From Anaerolineae bacterium (GTDB lineage Bacteria; Chloroflexota; Anaerolineae; UBA1429): 36,252 nt of DNA. Every line of letters begins with the position of its first letter. Within the stretch, counting starts at the first letter, position 1. Both the position numbers and the translations under genes were made by a program. Where the stretch lies: positions 1-36,252 of the forward strand of contig JAFGLK010000475.1 of NCBI GenBank assembly GCA_016928125.1. The letters are read 5' to 3'. Shown one piece after another: positions 24,609 to 33,284 of the stretch. The notes beneath the pieces are model-generated. The model worked only from the letters and a program-made list of their open reading frames with translations, did not search any database and was not told where the DNA came from.

Positions 24609-25748
24609 CTAAAAGTCCACAGGCCCGGCGGGGAAGCGGCCGTCGCTGGTTAACTTGAGATAGGCCAGTTGGAGCTTGCGGCGGATGTCGATGCCATAGG
24701 GGCAGGATGGCACCTCGGCATCGCTCGCCAGGAATCGCTCGACCCGGCAGCTCATCGGCTTGAAGAGCTCGATGGCCCGCGCCTGGTTGTTGAACCAATA
24801 ACAGAGCCTCTGGCGCAGGGCATAGTCGAGCGTGTCGGTCGGCCGGCCGTCGAACATCTGACGATCGAACTTGCCCTCGAGCTCAAAGACGCGGGGCAGA
24901 TCCATATCCTCCATGCGGCATTGGCCACACTGGCGGCAGACATAGTCCCCGAGCTCGGGCGCCTCACGCAAGATGGTCGCAAGCCTCTCACTGGATGGCT
25001 GCTGCCAGTGGCTGACAATCTCAAGGTCCTTGCGGAGAAGCTCGATCGAGTTAAAGCCACACGCTAGCACATCCACCTCTTGCGCGAGAGCGAACGCAAA
25101 GGCCTCTGGCGCCGAGCGGTACAGGTATCCGTCTCCCACCGGCTTCATGCCGATTATGCCCAGGCCTCGAGCCCGAGCCGCAGGAGCCACCGTCTCAAGA
25201 AGCTCTGGGTAATTGCATGGCACGAGATAGTTGACCCAGTACATGACCGCATCCAGGCTGAGACGCTCCATCGCCGGTATGAGCACTAGAGGCCAGTGTG
25301 TGCTAGCCCCGAACAGGCGCACGAGTCCCTCTTCACGCGCCCGAGCAAACGCCTCTGCCGCGCCCCCAGGCCCGGAAGCGCGCTCGACCTCCGCGACGTC
25401 GTTCAGGCCATGGTACAGCAGAATATCGAGGTGATCGGTGCGTAGCGCCTCAAGAGACTCGTTCAGCTCACGCCACGCGCCCTCGGCGTCCCGCTGCCCG
25501 GTCTTGGATACAAGGATCACCTGATCCCTGCGCCCTTCGAGAGCGCGGCCGAGTTTGTGCTCCGACTGACCGCGCCCATAGCTCCGCGCGGTCTCGACGT
25601 AATTGCCGCCAGACGCGAGATAGAGATCGAGGATCTCTATCACATCATCGCGGCTGATCTCCACCTGATGAAAACCGCCCAGACCAAGCACAGAGACTTG
25701 AAGATCCGTACTGCCGAATGAACGTCTCGGGATCATGGCATCGGTCAT
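24609..25748 (-). CDS. aldo/keto reductase with C-terminal Fe-S motif
   Basis: A 379-residue protein. The N-terminal TIM-barrel AKR domain shows RSFGSTDLQVSVLGLGG, YVETARSYG (the usual tetrad Asp is Glu52; Tyr57 is present), LVSKTG with Lys82 and LYHG with His113. The C-terminal part has C271-x2-C274-x2-C277 and a distant C349-P, a pattern that can hold a 4Fe-4S cluster, as in COG1453-type oxidoreductases. The substrate is unknown. The ATG follows GGAGGGAGG; the longer frame upstream overlaps the regulator's intergenic region and lacks AKR sequence. It is 64 bases downstream of the GntR/LacI-type regulator, which may control it. Confidence 0.88.
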   Translation of the reverse strand: MTDAMIPRRSFGSTDLQVSVLGLGGFHQVEISRDDVIEILDLYLASGGNYVETARSYGRGQSEHKLGRALEGRRDQVILVSKTGQRDAEGAWRELNESLEALRTDHLDILLYHGLNDVAEVERASGPGGAAEAFARAREEGLVRLFGASTHWPLVLIPAMERLSLDAVMYWVNYLVPCNYPELLETVAPAARARGLGIIGMKPVGDGYLYRSAPEAFAFALAQEVDVLACGFNSIELLRKDLEIVSHWQQPSSERLATILREAPELGDYVCRQCGQCRMEDMDLPRVFELEGKFDRQMFDGRPTDTLDYALRQRLCYWFNNQARAIELFKPMSCRVERFLASDAEVPSCPYGIDIRRKLQLAYLKLTSDGRFPAGPVDF

Positions 25749-25812
25749 GCTGGCCTCCCTCCAAAAGCATGTGGTTCGAGAAGCTATGATGCAGAAGCGA
25801 GGGGCTCGCAGC

Positions 25813-26901
25813 TCAGAACTGGGTCGACAACCCGGCGCCACAGCTCTGCCGCACAACGAGCTCGCCCTCAAAGGTCGCACTCTCGGCAGCCTCACCGCCA
25901 AGCAACGCGACAAGAGCTGCAGCGGCCGCCTGTGCAAGGCCCTCCAGATCAAACCGATACGTGGTGAGCGGCGCACTGAGCAGGGGAGCAAACGAATGGT
26001 CGCCCAGGCCAACGATGGCCACATCGTCTGGACAGCTCAGGCCGGCCTCGCGCAGGACGCGCATCGCCTCCGCAGCGCGCAGATCGGACCCGCACACGAG
26101 CGCCGTAGGAGCCGGCGTGGCGGTCAGAACGTCGGAGAGCCTTGAGGCTTCGTCCGCGGCGAACAGGCTGGAGACAAAGACCCAGTCGAGGGGCAGCTCC
26201 AGGCCATGCTCCCATAGCGCGGTCGCAAAGCCCCGATAGCACTCATGGCCCTCCAAAAGCGCCGGATTCTGCCCAGCATAGGCCAGCCGACGATGACCCA
26301 AACTGAGCACATGTCGGGTGATCTGCTGGATGCAGACCCGCTCATCGATAATCACTTGGGGTACATGCAGATCGGGCACAGGGCGCAGAAGCAACAACGC
26401 CGGCATGGAGATCCGATGGAGCAGGGCCTCATAGCGCTGCAGGCTTCCCCGCTCCTGTCCACTGGCAACCAGTGCGATCGCCTGTGCTCCCTGGGCCTGG
26501 GCCATGGTCAGGCTCTCGATCTCTTCCCGTTCATCGCCAGACCCCACCAAGAGCTGCAAGCCCACCTTGCACACGGAGAGCTCGACCGCGAGCCGCCGCA
26601 CCAGCTCCATGGTGAGCCAATCGAACTCGGGCATAATGATGGCTACCCGGCCGAACTGCTCACCTGTATCATCCTCCGCAACGAACCAGCCCACCCCGTG
26701 GTGGCTATAGATGCGCTCCAGATGTCCGAGCTCACGCAGAGCGCGCCGCACAGTGATCTGGCTGACACCATAGCGCTCGCAAAGCTCACGCTCGCTGGGT
26801 AGCTTGTCTCCAGGCGACCATATGCCCGTCTCGATCTTGGCCAGGACATCATCTGCGACCTGCCAATAGAGCGGCCTGCCTCGCCGACCAGAGCCCTTCA
26901 C
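25813..26901 (-). CDS. GntR-family regulator with LacI-type ligand domain
   Basis: A 362-residue transcription factor. Residues 8-75 form a GntR winged helix (PLYWQVADDVLAKIETGIWSPGDKLPSERELCERYGVSQITVRRAL). From about 82 to the end is a LacI/PBP1-like sensor domain (VAIIMPEFDWLTMELV, LGHRRLAYAG, ALVCGSDLRAAEAM, DVAIVGLGDHSFAPLLSAPLTT). This AraR-like architecture usually binds a sugar and represses carbohydrate genes. The likely targets are the neighbouring AKR and GH57 genes, which is inference from position. The GTG start lies 8 bases after GGAGG. It is 85 bases after the PadR-GH57 gene on the same strand. Confidence 0.9.
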   Translation of the reverse strand: MKGSGRRGRPLYWQVADDVLAKIETGIWSPGDKLPSERELCERYGVSQITVRRALRELGHLERIYSHHGVGWFVAEDDTGEQFGRVAIIMPEFDWLTMELVRRLAVELSVCKVGLQLLVGSGDEREEIESLTMAQAQGAQAIALVASGQERGSLQRYEALLHRISMPALLLLRPVPDLHVPQVIIDERVCIQQITRHVLSLGHRRLAYAGQNPALLEGHECYRGFATALWEHGLELPLDWVFVSSLFAADEASRLSDVLTATPAPTALVCGSDLRAAEAMRVLREAGLSCPDDVAIVGLGDHSFAPLLSAPLTTYRFDLEGLAQAAAAALVALLGGEAAESATFEGELVVRQSCGAGLSTQF

Positions 26902-26986
26902 CCCAAAAACCTCCGCGTGATGCAGCCGGTGCCGTGAATACCTCGCGCGATAGAGAGCCGCTCCTGCCTAACCGTCCGACGTGAGG

Positions 26987-29308
26987 CTACGTCTCTGAGC
27001 AGGTCGCACTGCCCTGTCTTGCGCCAAACCAGCGATAGTCAACCGTCGGGAAAACGTTGTCTTGTTCGAACAACTCCCGGGCTCTTGCTGCCGCCTCCGC
27101 AGCCCGGTCTGCTTCGAGCAGGTCGGCAAGGAGATGAAAACGACCGAGATGGCTCTGAAAGCGCTCGATAGCGTACTCTTTGGCCTGCCCCGTGGTCACG
27201 AGAAATGGCCAGTCGCTCGACTCGGCCAGCAACAACTCACGCGCCAGTTGGTTGAGCGCCACCGCCCGATCGCCTTCAGCCTCGGGATAGCGCGCAACCA
27301 TCTGCTCCATGCGCCGCTCGGCCTCGTGGATCGGCGCCCACATCCAGTGCGTATCGTTATTGTCCCAAGTCCAGTGGGTGCCGCCAGCCCCCCAAGAGCT
27401 TTCAGGAAGCGCCATCATCTGTTCCGGCTCGTGCGCGGCCAGAAAGCCGCTCGCCGTGGTCAGATCAACGATATCGCTCCCTGATAGCTCACGAAGCGTC
27501 TCCTTGATCCACTCCACGCCTTCAAACCACCAATGCCCAAAGAGCTCTGTATCATAGTTAGAGGACACGATGCCATAGCGGCCGGTTTCCGTGTGATGAT
27601 CCCGGATCAGGCTCTCAACCAGTTGGGCATAGTGACGGGCATGCTCTCCCACTCGAGCATTGGCCCAGTCGGGATGATAGTAGTCCTTGTCCCCCAGATC
27701 GACCCGCGGCCCCGTGACACGCCAGTATTGCAGGCCAGACTCGGCATCCTTCTTGTGAAACTCACGATAGTCGGCCTCGCCTGGATAGCCCCAATCGGCC
27801 GACCAGACCTGCTGTCCGGTGCGATTATTGCGCCCTATGGCTGCCACGGGAGGAGAGGTCAGCCCCTGAGGACCGCCAGCCACGTAATAGGCTTCAAAGG
27901 TGCTACCGCCTCCTTCTGTCTGAGCGGCCATCGGGATGGCATAGTGACGCCGGATGGCCGAATAGGGCCCGATGGCCACATCTCCAGCTGCCTTGCCCAC
28001 AGGCTGTCCGCCCTCGATCGCGTGGGTCTCTACAAAGAAGCAGGTGATGCCCAACCCGGCCAGAAACTCCTCGATGGCCGGGCGAGTGATGCCCAGGGTA
28101 TCTACATAGGCTGGGCGATAGGCACACTCGGGCAACCAGATAGCGCGTGGCGAGCGGTGAAAATGGCGCCGATAACTCTCAACGCCGGCGCGCAGCTGGC
28201 CATAGATCGACGAATCGCGGGAGAGCAGAGGCAGATAGCCATGGGTGGCAGCCGATGTGACGATCTCCAGATAACCCTCATCCTGCAGCTGGCGGAAGGC
28301 CGCCACCAGGTCACCCGAGAAGCGCTCAAGGAAAGAGCTTCGAATATGCAGATAGACGTCTCGATAGTATCCAGCCAGATACTCGAGATGAAGATTGCCC
28401 TCCTCGCCAAAACGAGGCACATCCTGGCCTGCGGCTTGGATTTCCTCATCCAGATAGAGCAGGAAATGCTCGCGCACATCGGCATCGGCCAGTTGCTCTG
28501 TGAGGACGGGCGTAAGACTGATCGTGAGCTTGAACGGCACACCGTCATCCCGCAGGTCATAGAGCGCGTTCAAGAGCGGCACATACGTCTCGGCCATCGC
28601 CTCATGAAGCCATTCCTCGCCGTGCGGCCAGCGCCCTGCTTTGCGGCAGTATGGCAAGTGCGTGTGTAGGACAAAGGTGAAAGCACCCAGACCCTCGGCA
28701 TCCCCGCGGCGCCCCCGCCGAGCCCTCCCGCGCCCCAACCGTAGCCCCTCCTGCTTTGGGAGGATCCAGGCACCTGACTCAACCTGCCCAATCAACTGCC
28801 GAGTCCACCCGATCTCGCCTTGCAGCAATATCCGGGCGTGCTCGATCACGGCCCGCCATGTGGGGCGCATCGCCCCCCCAGCGGTGCGATCTTGCTCCAG
28901 GCGATCGATCCCTTCCAGCTCGCTCTCCAGAGCCGCCAGTCGATCCCGCAGAACCTCAGCAGTTTCTCCGGTCGGCCAGGTTTCCAGAAGCAACGTGGCC
29001 ACATCCTGAGCAGACGGCACACGGAAGGGCTGACGCCATGCGGTTCGGAGGGCCTGCTGCAGCGCCTCTACTCCCCGCGCAGTGATTCGATACCGTGCCC
29101 GCGCTGGCGCGATGCCCTCGCCGGCGTCCCCAACCCGCTCCACTAGCCCAGCTGAGATCAGGCCCCCCAGCTTCTCGTAAAGCGACTCAGCCGCCCGCAC
29201 ATCCCAGGCGCTGAAGGCCGTCTCATGGAGGCTACGCTCGATCCGGTAGCCATAGAGCTCTCCCTGTCGGTGGAGGATGCCTAGTAACAACATCCGCACA
29301 GATTCCAT
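26987..29308 (-). CDS. PadR regulator fused to GH57 1,4-alpha-glucan branching-type enzyme
   Basis: A continuous 773-residue protein with two parts. Residues 1-90 form a PadR winged helix (LLLGILHRQGELYGYRIERSL, then SLYEKLGGLISAGLVER and ARYRITARG). Residues 98-183 look like the PadR C-terminal dimerisation helices. An Arg-rich linker (190-202) follows. From about 208 to the end is a GH57 domain with VLHTHLPYCR, IWLPECAYRP (Glu394, the nucleophile position) and NYDTELFGHWWFEG (Asp586, the acid position). The GH57 part alone, about 565 residues, is close to the usual size of branching enzymes of this family. The ATG lies 7 bases after GGAG; the longer frame upstream is not supported. The gene is divergent from the FecR-like gene across a palindrome. 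The fusion is unusual. Confidence 0.88.
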   Translation of the reverse strand: MESVRMLLLGILHRQGELYGYRIERSLHETAFSAWDVRAAESLYEKLGGLISAGLVERVGDAGEGIAPARARYRITARGVEALQQALRTAWRQPFRVPSAQDVATLLLETWPTGETAEVLRDRLAALESELEGIDRLEQDRTAGGAMRPTWRAVIEHARILLQGEIGWTRQLIGQVESGAWILPKQEGLRLGRGRARRGRRGDAEGLGAFTFVLHTHLPYCRKAGRWPHGEEWLHEAMAETYVPLLNALYDLRDDGVPFKLTISLTPVLTEQLADADVREHFLLYLDEEIQAAGQDVPRFGEEGNLHLEYLAGYYRDVYLHIRSSFLERFSGDLVAAFRQLQDEGYLEIVTSAATHGYLPLLSRDSSIYGQLRAGVESYRRHFHRSPRAIWLPECAYRPAYVDTLGITRPAIEEFLAGLGITCFFVETHAIEGGQPVGKAAGDVAIGPYSAIRRHYAIPMAAQTEGGGSTFEAYYVAGGPQGLTSPPVAAIGRNNRTGQQVWSADWGYPGEADYREFHKKDAESGLQYWRVTGPRVDLGDKDYYHPDWANARVGEHARHYAQLVESLIRDHHTETGRYGIVSSNYDTELFGHWWFEGVEWIKETLRELSGSDIVDLTTASGFLAAHEPEQMMALPESSWGAGGTHWTWDNNDTHWMWAPIHEAERRMEQMVARYPEAEGDRAVALNQLARELLLAESSDWPFLVTTGQAKEYAIERFQSHLGRFHLLADLLEADRAAEAAARARELFEQDNVFPTVDYRWFGARQGSATCSET

Positions 29309-29392
29309 GGTCTTGCTCCATTCAGAGAAAAAGGGGCCGCCCTCCCGCCATCGCTGCCATCGGCCACACGTTACCACAAGGGCATCCAACCC

Positions 29393-29410
29393 GTCAACCG
29401 CCACGTTGAC
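29393..29410. promoter_or_regulatory. palindrome with back-to-back -35 elements
   Basis: GTCAAC, 6 bases and GTTGAC form an 18-bp palindrome. The right arm provides the TTGACA -35 of the FecR-like gene. The left arm provides TTGACG pointing leftward toward the PadR-GH57 gene, whose -10 (TAACGT at 18 bases) is weak. Two-fold symmetry makes it a candidate operator for a dimeric regulator. Confidence 0.5.
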
Positions 29411-29433
29411 AGACCACCCCAATACTGTATGAT
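29406..29433 (+). promoter_or_regulatory. promoter of the FecR-like gene
   Basis: TTGACA (29406-29411), a 16-base spacer and TATGAT (29428-29433). An in-frame ATG at 29429 falls inside the -10, so translation must start further downstream, which supports the ATG at 29492. Confidence 0.75.
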
Positions 29434-29491
29434 ACCCGCACAAGCCGGCACCCTGAAACCTAACCAGGTTCCTACAAGGCAAAGGCAGCGT

Positions 29492-30217
29492 ATGGCGTCA
29501 GGCCAAGAGCTCGCAAATGGCGAGATGACCGAGAGTAGACAAGAGGGCGTGTCCATCGCTCCCTCAACACCGAGCGTAGGCCAATGGCAGCCCCTAGCGC
29601 AGGTTGGCCGGGCGGAAAAGAGGGTGCGCAAGCTCCCCGCGCTGCTGGCCGTCGCCGTCTTGCTGCTGGTTGCGACCGGCTTTGCCATCTGGCAGTTCCG
29701 CCTCCTACCCTCCGGCGGCCAGATCGGAGCCATCGAGCGAGGGACGCTGAGTATGAGGTCAGGCGAAGGGGAGGCTTGGGCTCAGCGCCAGCAAGGCGAG
29801 ACCTTGGAGGAAGGCGCGCTGCTCCGGGGCCAGCCGGGTGCCGTGGTCACTCTCCATTTTGCGGACGGCAGCCTGTGTCGCATCGAATCTGCGGGCGAGT
29901 GGCAGATCCTCGAGCTCCGCAGGAGCCGCAACGGGCGACTCTCTCGGACCGCCATCCACCACCTGGACGGGCAAGCCAGCTACATGTCACGAGCGCCTCA
30001 GCCAGCTGTCGATGCCCGGCTCTTGATCTCGTTGCCGACCGGCGTGTCTCTGGACCTGATCGGTGTCGCGACGGTGATGACAATCCCAGATGGAACAGCG
30101 CGAATCCAGCTACTGCAGGGCAGGGGACAGCTCCAGGCATGGGAACGCGACCTGGGCCTCTCTCCTGGCCAGATAATCGTTCTCGATGTAGACGCCCGCT
30201 CGATCCTCAGCGAGTAG
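29492..30217 (+). CDS. FecR-domain membrane protein
   Basis: A 241-residue bitopic protein. The N-terminal 45 residues are polar and cytoplasmic. One membrane segment spans about 49-67 (PALLAVAVLLLVATGFAIW). The outer part carries a FecR-like domain: SGEGEAWAQ, GETLEEGALLRGQPGAVVTLHFADGSLCRIES, and GQASYMSR. FecR domains pass signals to sigma factors in some systems, but many bacteria have FecR-like proteins with no known partner, and none is seen here. The start was chosen because a strong promoter covers the earlier ATG. It diverges from the PadR-GH57 gene and converges with the GH2-like gene. No clear terminator is visible in the 49 bases that follow. Confidence 0.75.
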   Translation: MASGQELANGEMTESRQEGVSIAPSTPSVGQWQPLAQVGRAEKRVRKLPALLAVAVLLLVATGFAIWQFRLLPSGGQIGAIERGTLSMRSGEGEAWAQRQQGETLEEGALLRGQPGAVVTLHFADGSLCRIESAGEWQILELRRSRNGRLSRTAIHHLDGQASYMSRAPQPAVDARLLISLPTGVSLDLIGVATVMTIPDGTARIQLLQGRGQLQAWERDLGLSPGQIIVLDVDARSILSE

Positions 30218-30266
30218 ATGACTTGCCCATCCGGCGCAGACCGTTGATCTCCGCTTGCTTGCGCTT

Positions 30267-33023
30267 TCACGAGGCCTCGACAGGCAGCTCCCGGAGCCAG
30301 CGGAGCACATTGGCGAGCAGACGCTCGGCGATGGGCACGCGCGCATTCAGAGCCTCGACCAGGGGTAGGGTGCTGATCAGGAGCTGTCTTCCGGCGAGCG
30401 GCACTATCCCCAAGGTCGCCCCCAGATGTACGGCCCGCTCTCCCACATGCCGGCTCGGGACCAGGGCGCATCCCTGGGCCACGCCGATCAGCCCGCGCAA
30501 GGCGTGAGAGGGCCGCAGCCCAGCCTGCAGAGGACCCCAGACACCCGGCGGGGCTACGCCGCACAGAAGCGGATCACGATGGCTCAAGGCCCAGCTGAGC
30601 TGCCCCGGTCCGTAAAGAGAGAACGGCTGCGGGGGTTCATCAAGCGCGCCCAATCTCTGCAGGATGAGCCAGAGATCGCGATGCCGTTCGAAGGGCTGCT
30701 GGAGAAACAGGGCCACACGCCTGGCACGTGAACGGCTCTCCTCAAGCCAGACCGACAACTCTCGGGGATCCGCGTGGCTGAGGATGAGTGCCGCATCTGA
30801 CCCCTGGCTCGCAGGTAGCGACCGCGCACGCCATGCCCAGCCATCGTGAGGCTCCAACAGACCGAGCTCATCCACACAGTGCACACTCTCGGGCTCAATG
30901 CGGGACCGGCGCGTGACCCAGAAGGCCCGCAATGCCGAGGCCAGAATGCTCCCATCCTGCACCAACTCAGCGTGCAGCCAGTATCGTCCCTCGCCGTGGG
31001 CACAAACGGGGACCTGAGCCAGCTTCTCCCTCGGGCACCCGGTCATGTCTACGGGCTGGGTACGCTCATCCAAGCAGGGTGATCTCTCAGATGACAGACA
31101 AGTGCGCAGCAGCGCGCGGCGATACGCGCCCGCCTCGTTCAGCGCGCACAGGGTCACCATGGCCTCCTCCCCCGCGTAGAGCTGTTGGGATAAGCCCGTG
31201 AAAGCGAGCACCCCGGGCCCCTGGGCGCGTCGCAAGGCCTCCTCATCCACTTGTGGCTCTCGCCAGAGATCGACCAGTCCCCCAAGGCCCGTCGCGCCCT
31301 GGCCGGCCCAGTGATCGATCAGATGACCTACATAGCCAGCTCCCAGGCGGCTCCTCTCAATGGCCTGGGCCAGTTCATCGCTTGCCGGGACTCGCGTAGC
31401 CCGACAGAGATCTAGAACGTCGGCAAAGGTACGCCCCAGGTCCTGGCGATGGAACTCGGTCTCGAGCTGGCGCAACCAGGAACGGTGGGCGTGGGCCACA
31501 GAGCCGTGCAGGATGCGGTCTCCATGGCGCGCCACAATGCCAGGGAGATCTGGCAGAACGGGCGGGCTGGCGAGATCGGCGAGGACGACTGAGCCAAGTG
31601 GGGCCGGGACCGCCGAGCCGCCATCGCACGGGTTTTGAGCGATGCCTGGCCTCTGAAAAGAGTCCGAAGTTAGCAGGCGCGAGGGATCCTCTCGCCGCAC
31701 CATAACGGCCAGGACAGCGAAAGGACGTGAGGCTTTGCGACCGAGCTTTCGCCCACCTGGCGACGCGGAAGGGTCGCCAGCCGTCAGATCCCACCATACC
31801 AAGCTTGGGTGGTTGCGGTCACGGCGTACGAGCCGTCGTAAGCGCCTGCGCAACAGGCGCCAATAGAGGGCGCGAGTTCGTGCAGGCGCCGCGATAGGTG
31901 GGTCAAAGCTCTGGGCGCGGCACAGCAGGAGGCCTTGTCGGTCGCTAGCCTCGAGCAACGCTGGCGCAGGCGGATGGTCCTGTATCCACAGCAGATTGAG
32001 GCCCAATTCAAGAGCGATCTGCACCTCTCGTTCGGCCCAGGCTGGCCTGGGAAAGGCGCCGTGCTCCGGATACCAGCCCCAGGTGCGCGCAGCTTGGGGC
32101 CAGATGCGCTCGCCATTGAGGCTCAGATGCCCGCCCTCCCAGGCGAATCGACGCATGCCGAAGGTGGCTTGCAGGGAATCAGAGCCGAGGGCATTGGACA
32201 CCGTGACCTGCACATTGTAGCAGTGGGGATCGCTTGGCGACCACAAGCGCGGTTCTGGGATAGGGAGCTCGACCCTGATCCAGCGAGCATCATCTGGAGA
32301 GGCATCGGGCCGGTGCACCTCGGCCACGATCTGACTCGCCCCGTCCCGAATGCGCACGTGGAGCGCCATGGGTTGATCTTCTCCACGGCGTCCAGGCTTG
32401 CAGTACACCAACGCCGCCCCCAGATCCGTCCTGGGGCGCACAAACAGCTCCTGGAGATAGAGCTGGCCCGTACTCAAAAGCGTAACAGCGCCCCAGATCC
32501 CACCCACGTCGTAGCTGGCTGGCAGCTCAAGACCTGCCCAACAGATGGGCCTGAGATCGGCGCCCGGGTCCGCCCCACCCGGATTGGTCACGCGCACGGC
32601 GAGGGTATGGGCGCGGCCGGGGCGCACATGCGGGGTCAGATCGATCTCAAAGGGCGTCACCCCGTCGAGATCATAGCCGACGAGCCTCTCATCCACATAG
32701 ACCTCAGCCCACAGGCGCACCGCCTCAAAGCGCAGCCGGACGACGCGGCCTTGCCAATGCGCCGGGATCAGCAGCGGCCGCCAATACCAGGCGACGCCAT
32801 GGTAGCCCGGTCGTGACTGCTCCCAGGTGCCGGGCACCTGGTGGGATTCCATGCCATCTTCCATGCCATCCCAACCGGCGCTGGGCGTATGGGGCCGGAC
32901 GGCATGCAGGGGCGTGTTCGGCCAGGCGGGTGCATCATCCCGCCATTCGGCCGCATCGTCGTACCAGACGTGCCACCAGCCATTCAGATCGAGGGTCTCG
33001 CGCTGCGCAACGCGCATGACCAT
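30267..33023 (-). CDS. glycoside hydrolase family 2-like protein, probable loss of catalytic residues
   Basis: A 918-residue cytoplasmic-looking protein (no signal peptide). It has a GH2 jelly-roll domain (about 10-190, with WWHVWYDD, VPGTWEQSRPGYHGVAWY and VRLWAEVYVDERLVGYD), an immunoglobulin-like domain (about 190-290), and a TIM barrel (about 295-610) recognisable by DRNHPSLVWWDL (402-413). In active GH2 enzymes that strand ends in a Glu (typically ...GNE); here it reads TAGD. The later nucleophile Glu region aligns with HGSVAHA (506-512) and also lacks Glu. The C-terminal third (from about 630) is of less clear type. The ATG follows AAGGGG by 7 bases, while the longer frame starts without a ribosome binding site. 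It may bind rather than cleave glycans. Confidence 0.75.
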   Translation of the reverse strand: MVMRVAQRETLDLNGWWHVWYDDAAEWRDDAPAWPNTPLHAVRPHTPSAGWDGMEDGMESHQVPGTWEQSRPGYHGVAWYWRPLLIPAHWQGRVVRLRFEAVRLWAEVYVDERLVGYDLDGVTPFEIDLTPHVRPGRAHTLAVRVTNPGGADPGADLRPICWAGLELPASYDVGGIWGAVTLLSTGQLYLQELFVRPRTDLGAALVYCKPGRRGEDQPMALHVRIRDGASQIVAEVHRPDASPDDARWIRVELPIPEPRLWSPSDPHCYNVQVTVSNALGSDSLQATFGMRRFAWEGGHLSLNGERIWPQAARTWGWYPEHGAFPRPAWAEREVQIALELGLNLLWIQDHPPAPALLEASDRQGLLLCRAQSFDPPIAAPARTRALYWRLLRRRLRRLVRRDRNHPSLVWWDLTAGDPSASPGGRKLGRKASRPFAVLAVMVRREDPSRLLTSDSFQRPGIAQNPCDGGSAVPAPLGSVVLADLASPPVLPDLPGIVARHGDRILHGSVAHAHRSWLRQLETEFHRQDLGRTFADVLDLCRATRVPASDELAQAIERSRLGAGYVGHLIDHWAGQGATGLGGLVDLWREPQVDEEALRRAQGPGVLAFTGLSQQLYAGEEAMVTLCALNEAGAYRRALLRTCLSSERSPCLDERTQPVDMTGCPREKLAQVPVCAHGEGRYWLHAELVQDGSILASALRAFWVTRRSRIEPESVHCVDELGLLEPHDGWAWRARSLPASQGSDAALILSHADPRELSVWLEESRSRARRVALFLQQPFERHRDLWLILQRLGALDEPPQPFSLYGPGQLSWALSHRDPLLCGVAPPGVWGPLQAGLRPSHALRGLIGVAQGCALVPSRHVGERAVHLGATLGIVPLAGRQLLISTLPLVEALNARVPIAERLLANVLRWLRELPVEAS

Positions 33024-33284
33024 GACATATCCCCTTCCGATGAATCGATCACCATTGTACACGCTAGCCCAAGTGCGAACCACAAGCGCTTCAGGAGGGG
33101 TGCGGACTTGCCTCGGCCCAGCTCTGAGTGCCTACAACTGTGGCCCGCGGGCACTTGAATTTCGGGCATGGCGCGTCTATGCTATGCGAGTGCCTGGGTC
33201 CACATGCCCAAAGCCCGCTTGCCCGGGATGGCGTTTCGAGAGCACATCACGAGGCTCGGTCGTCTGACCCGTTCGGGGGCTATC

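Noticed and set aside
27533..28669. 378-residue plus-strand frame opposite the GH57 domain
   Set aside because: It has no ribosome binding site or domain, and the minus-strand GH57 motifs explain this DNA.
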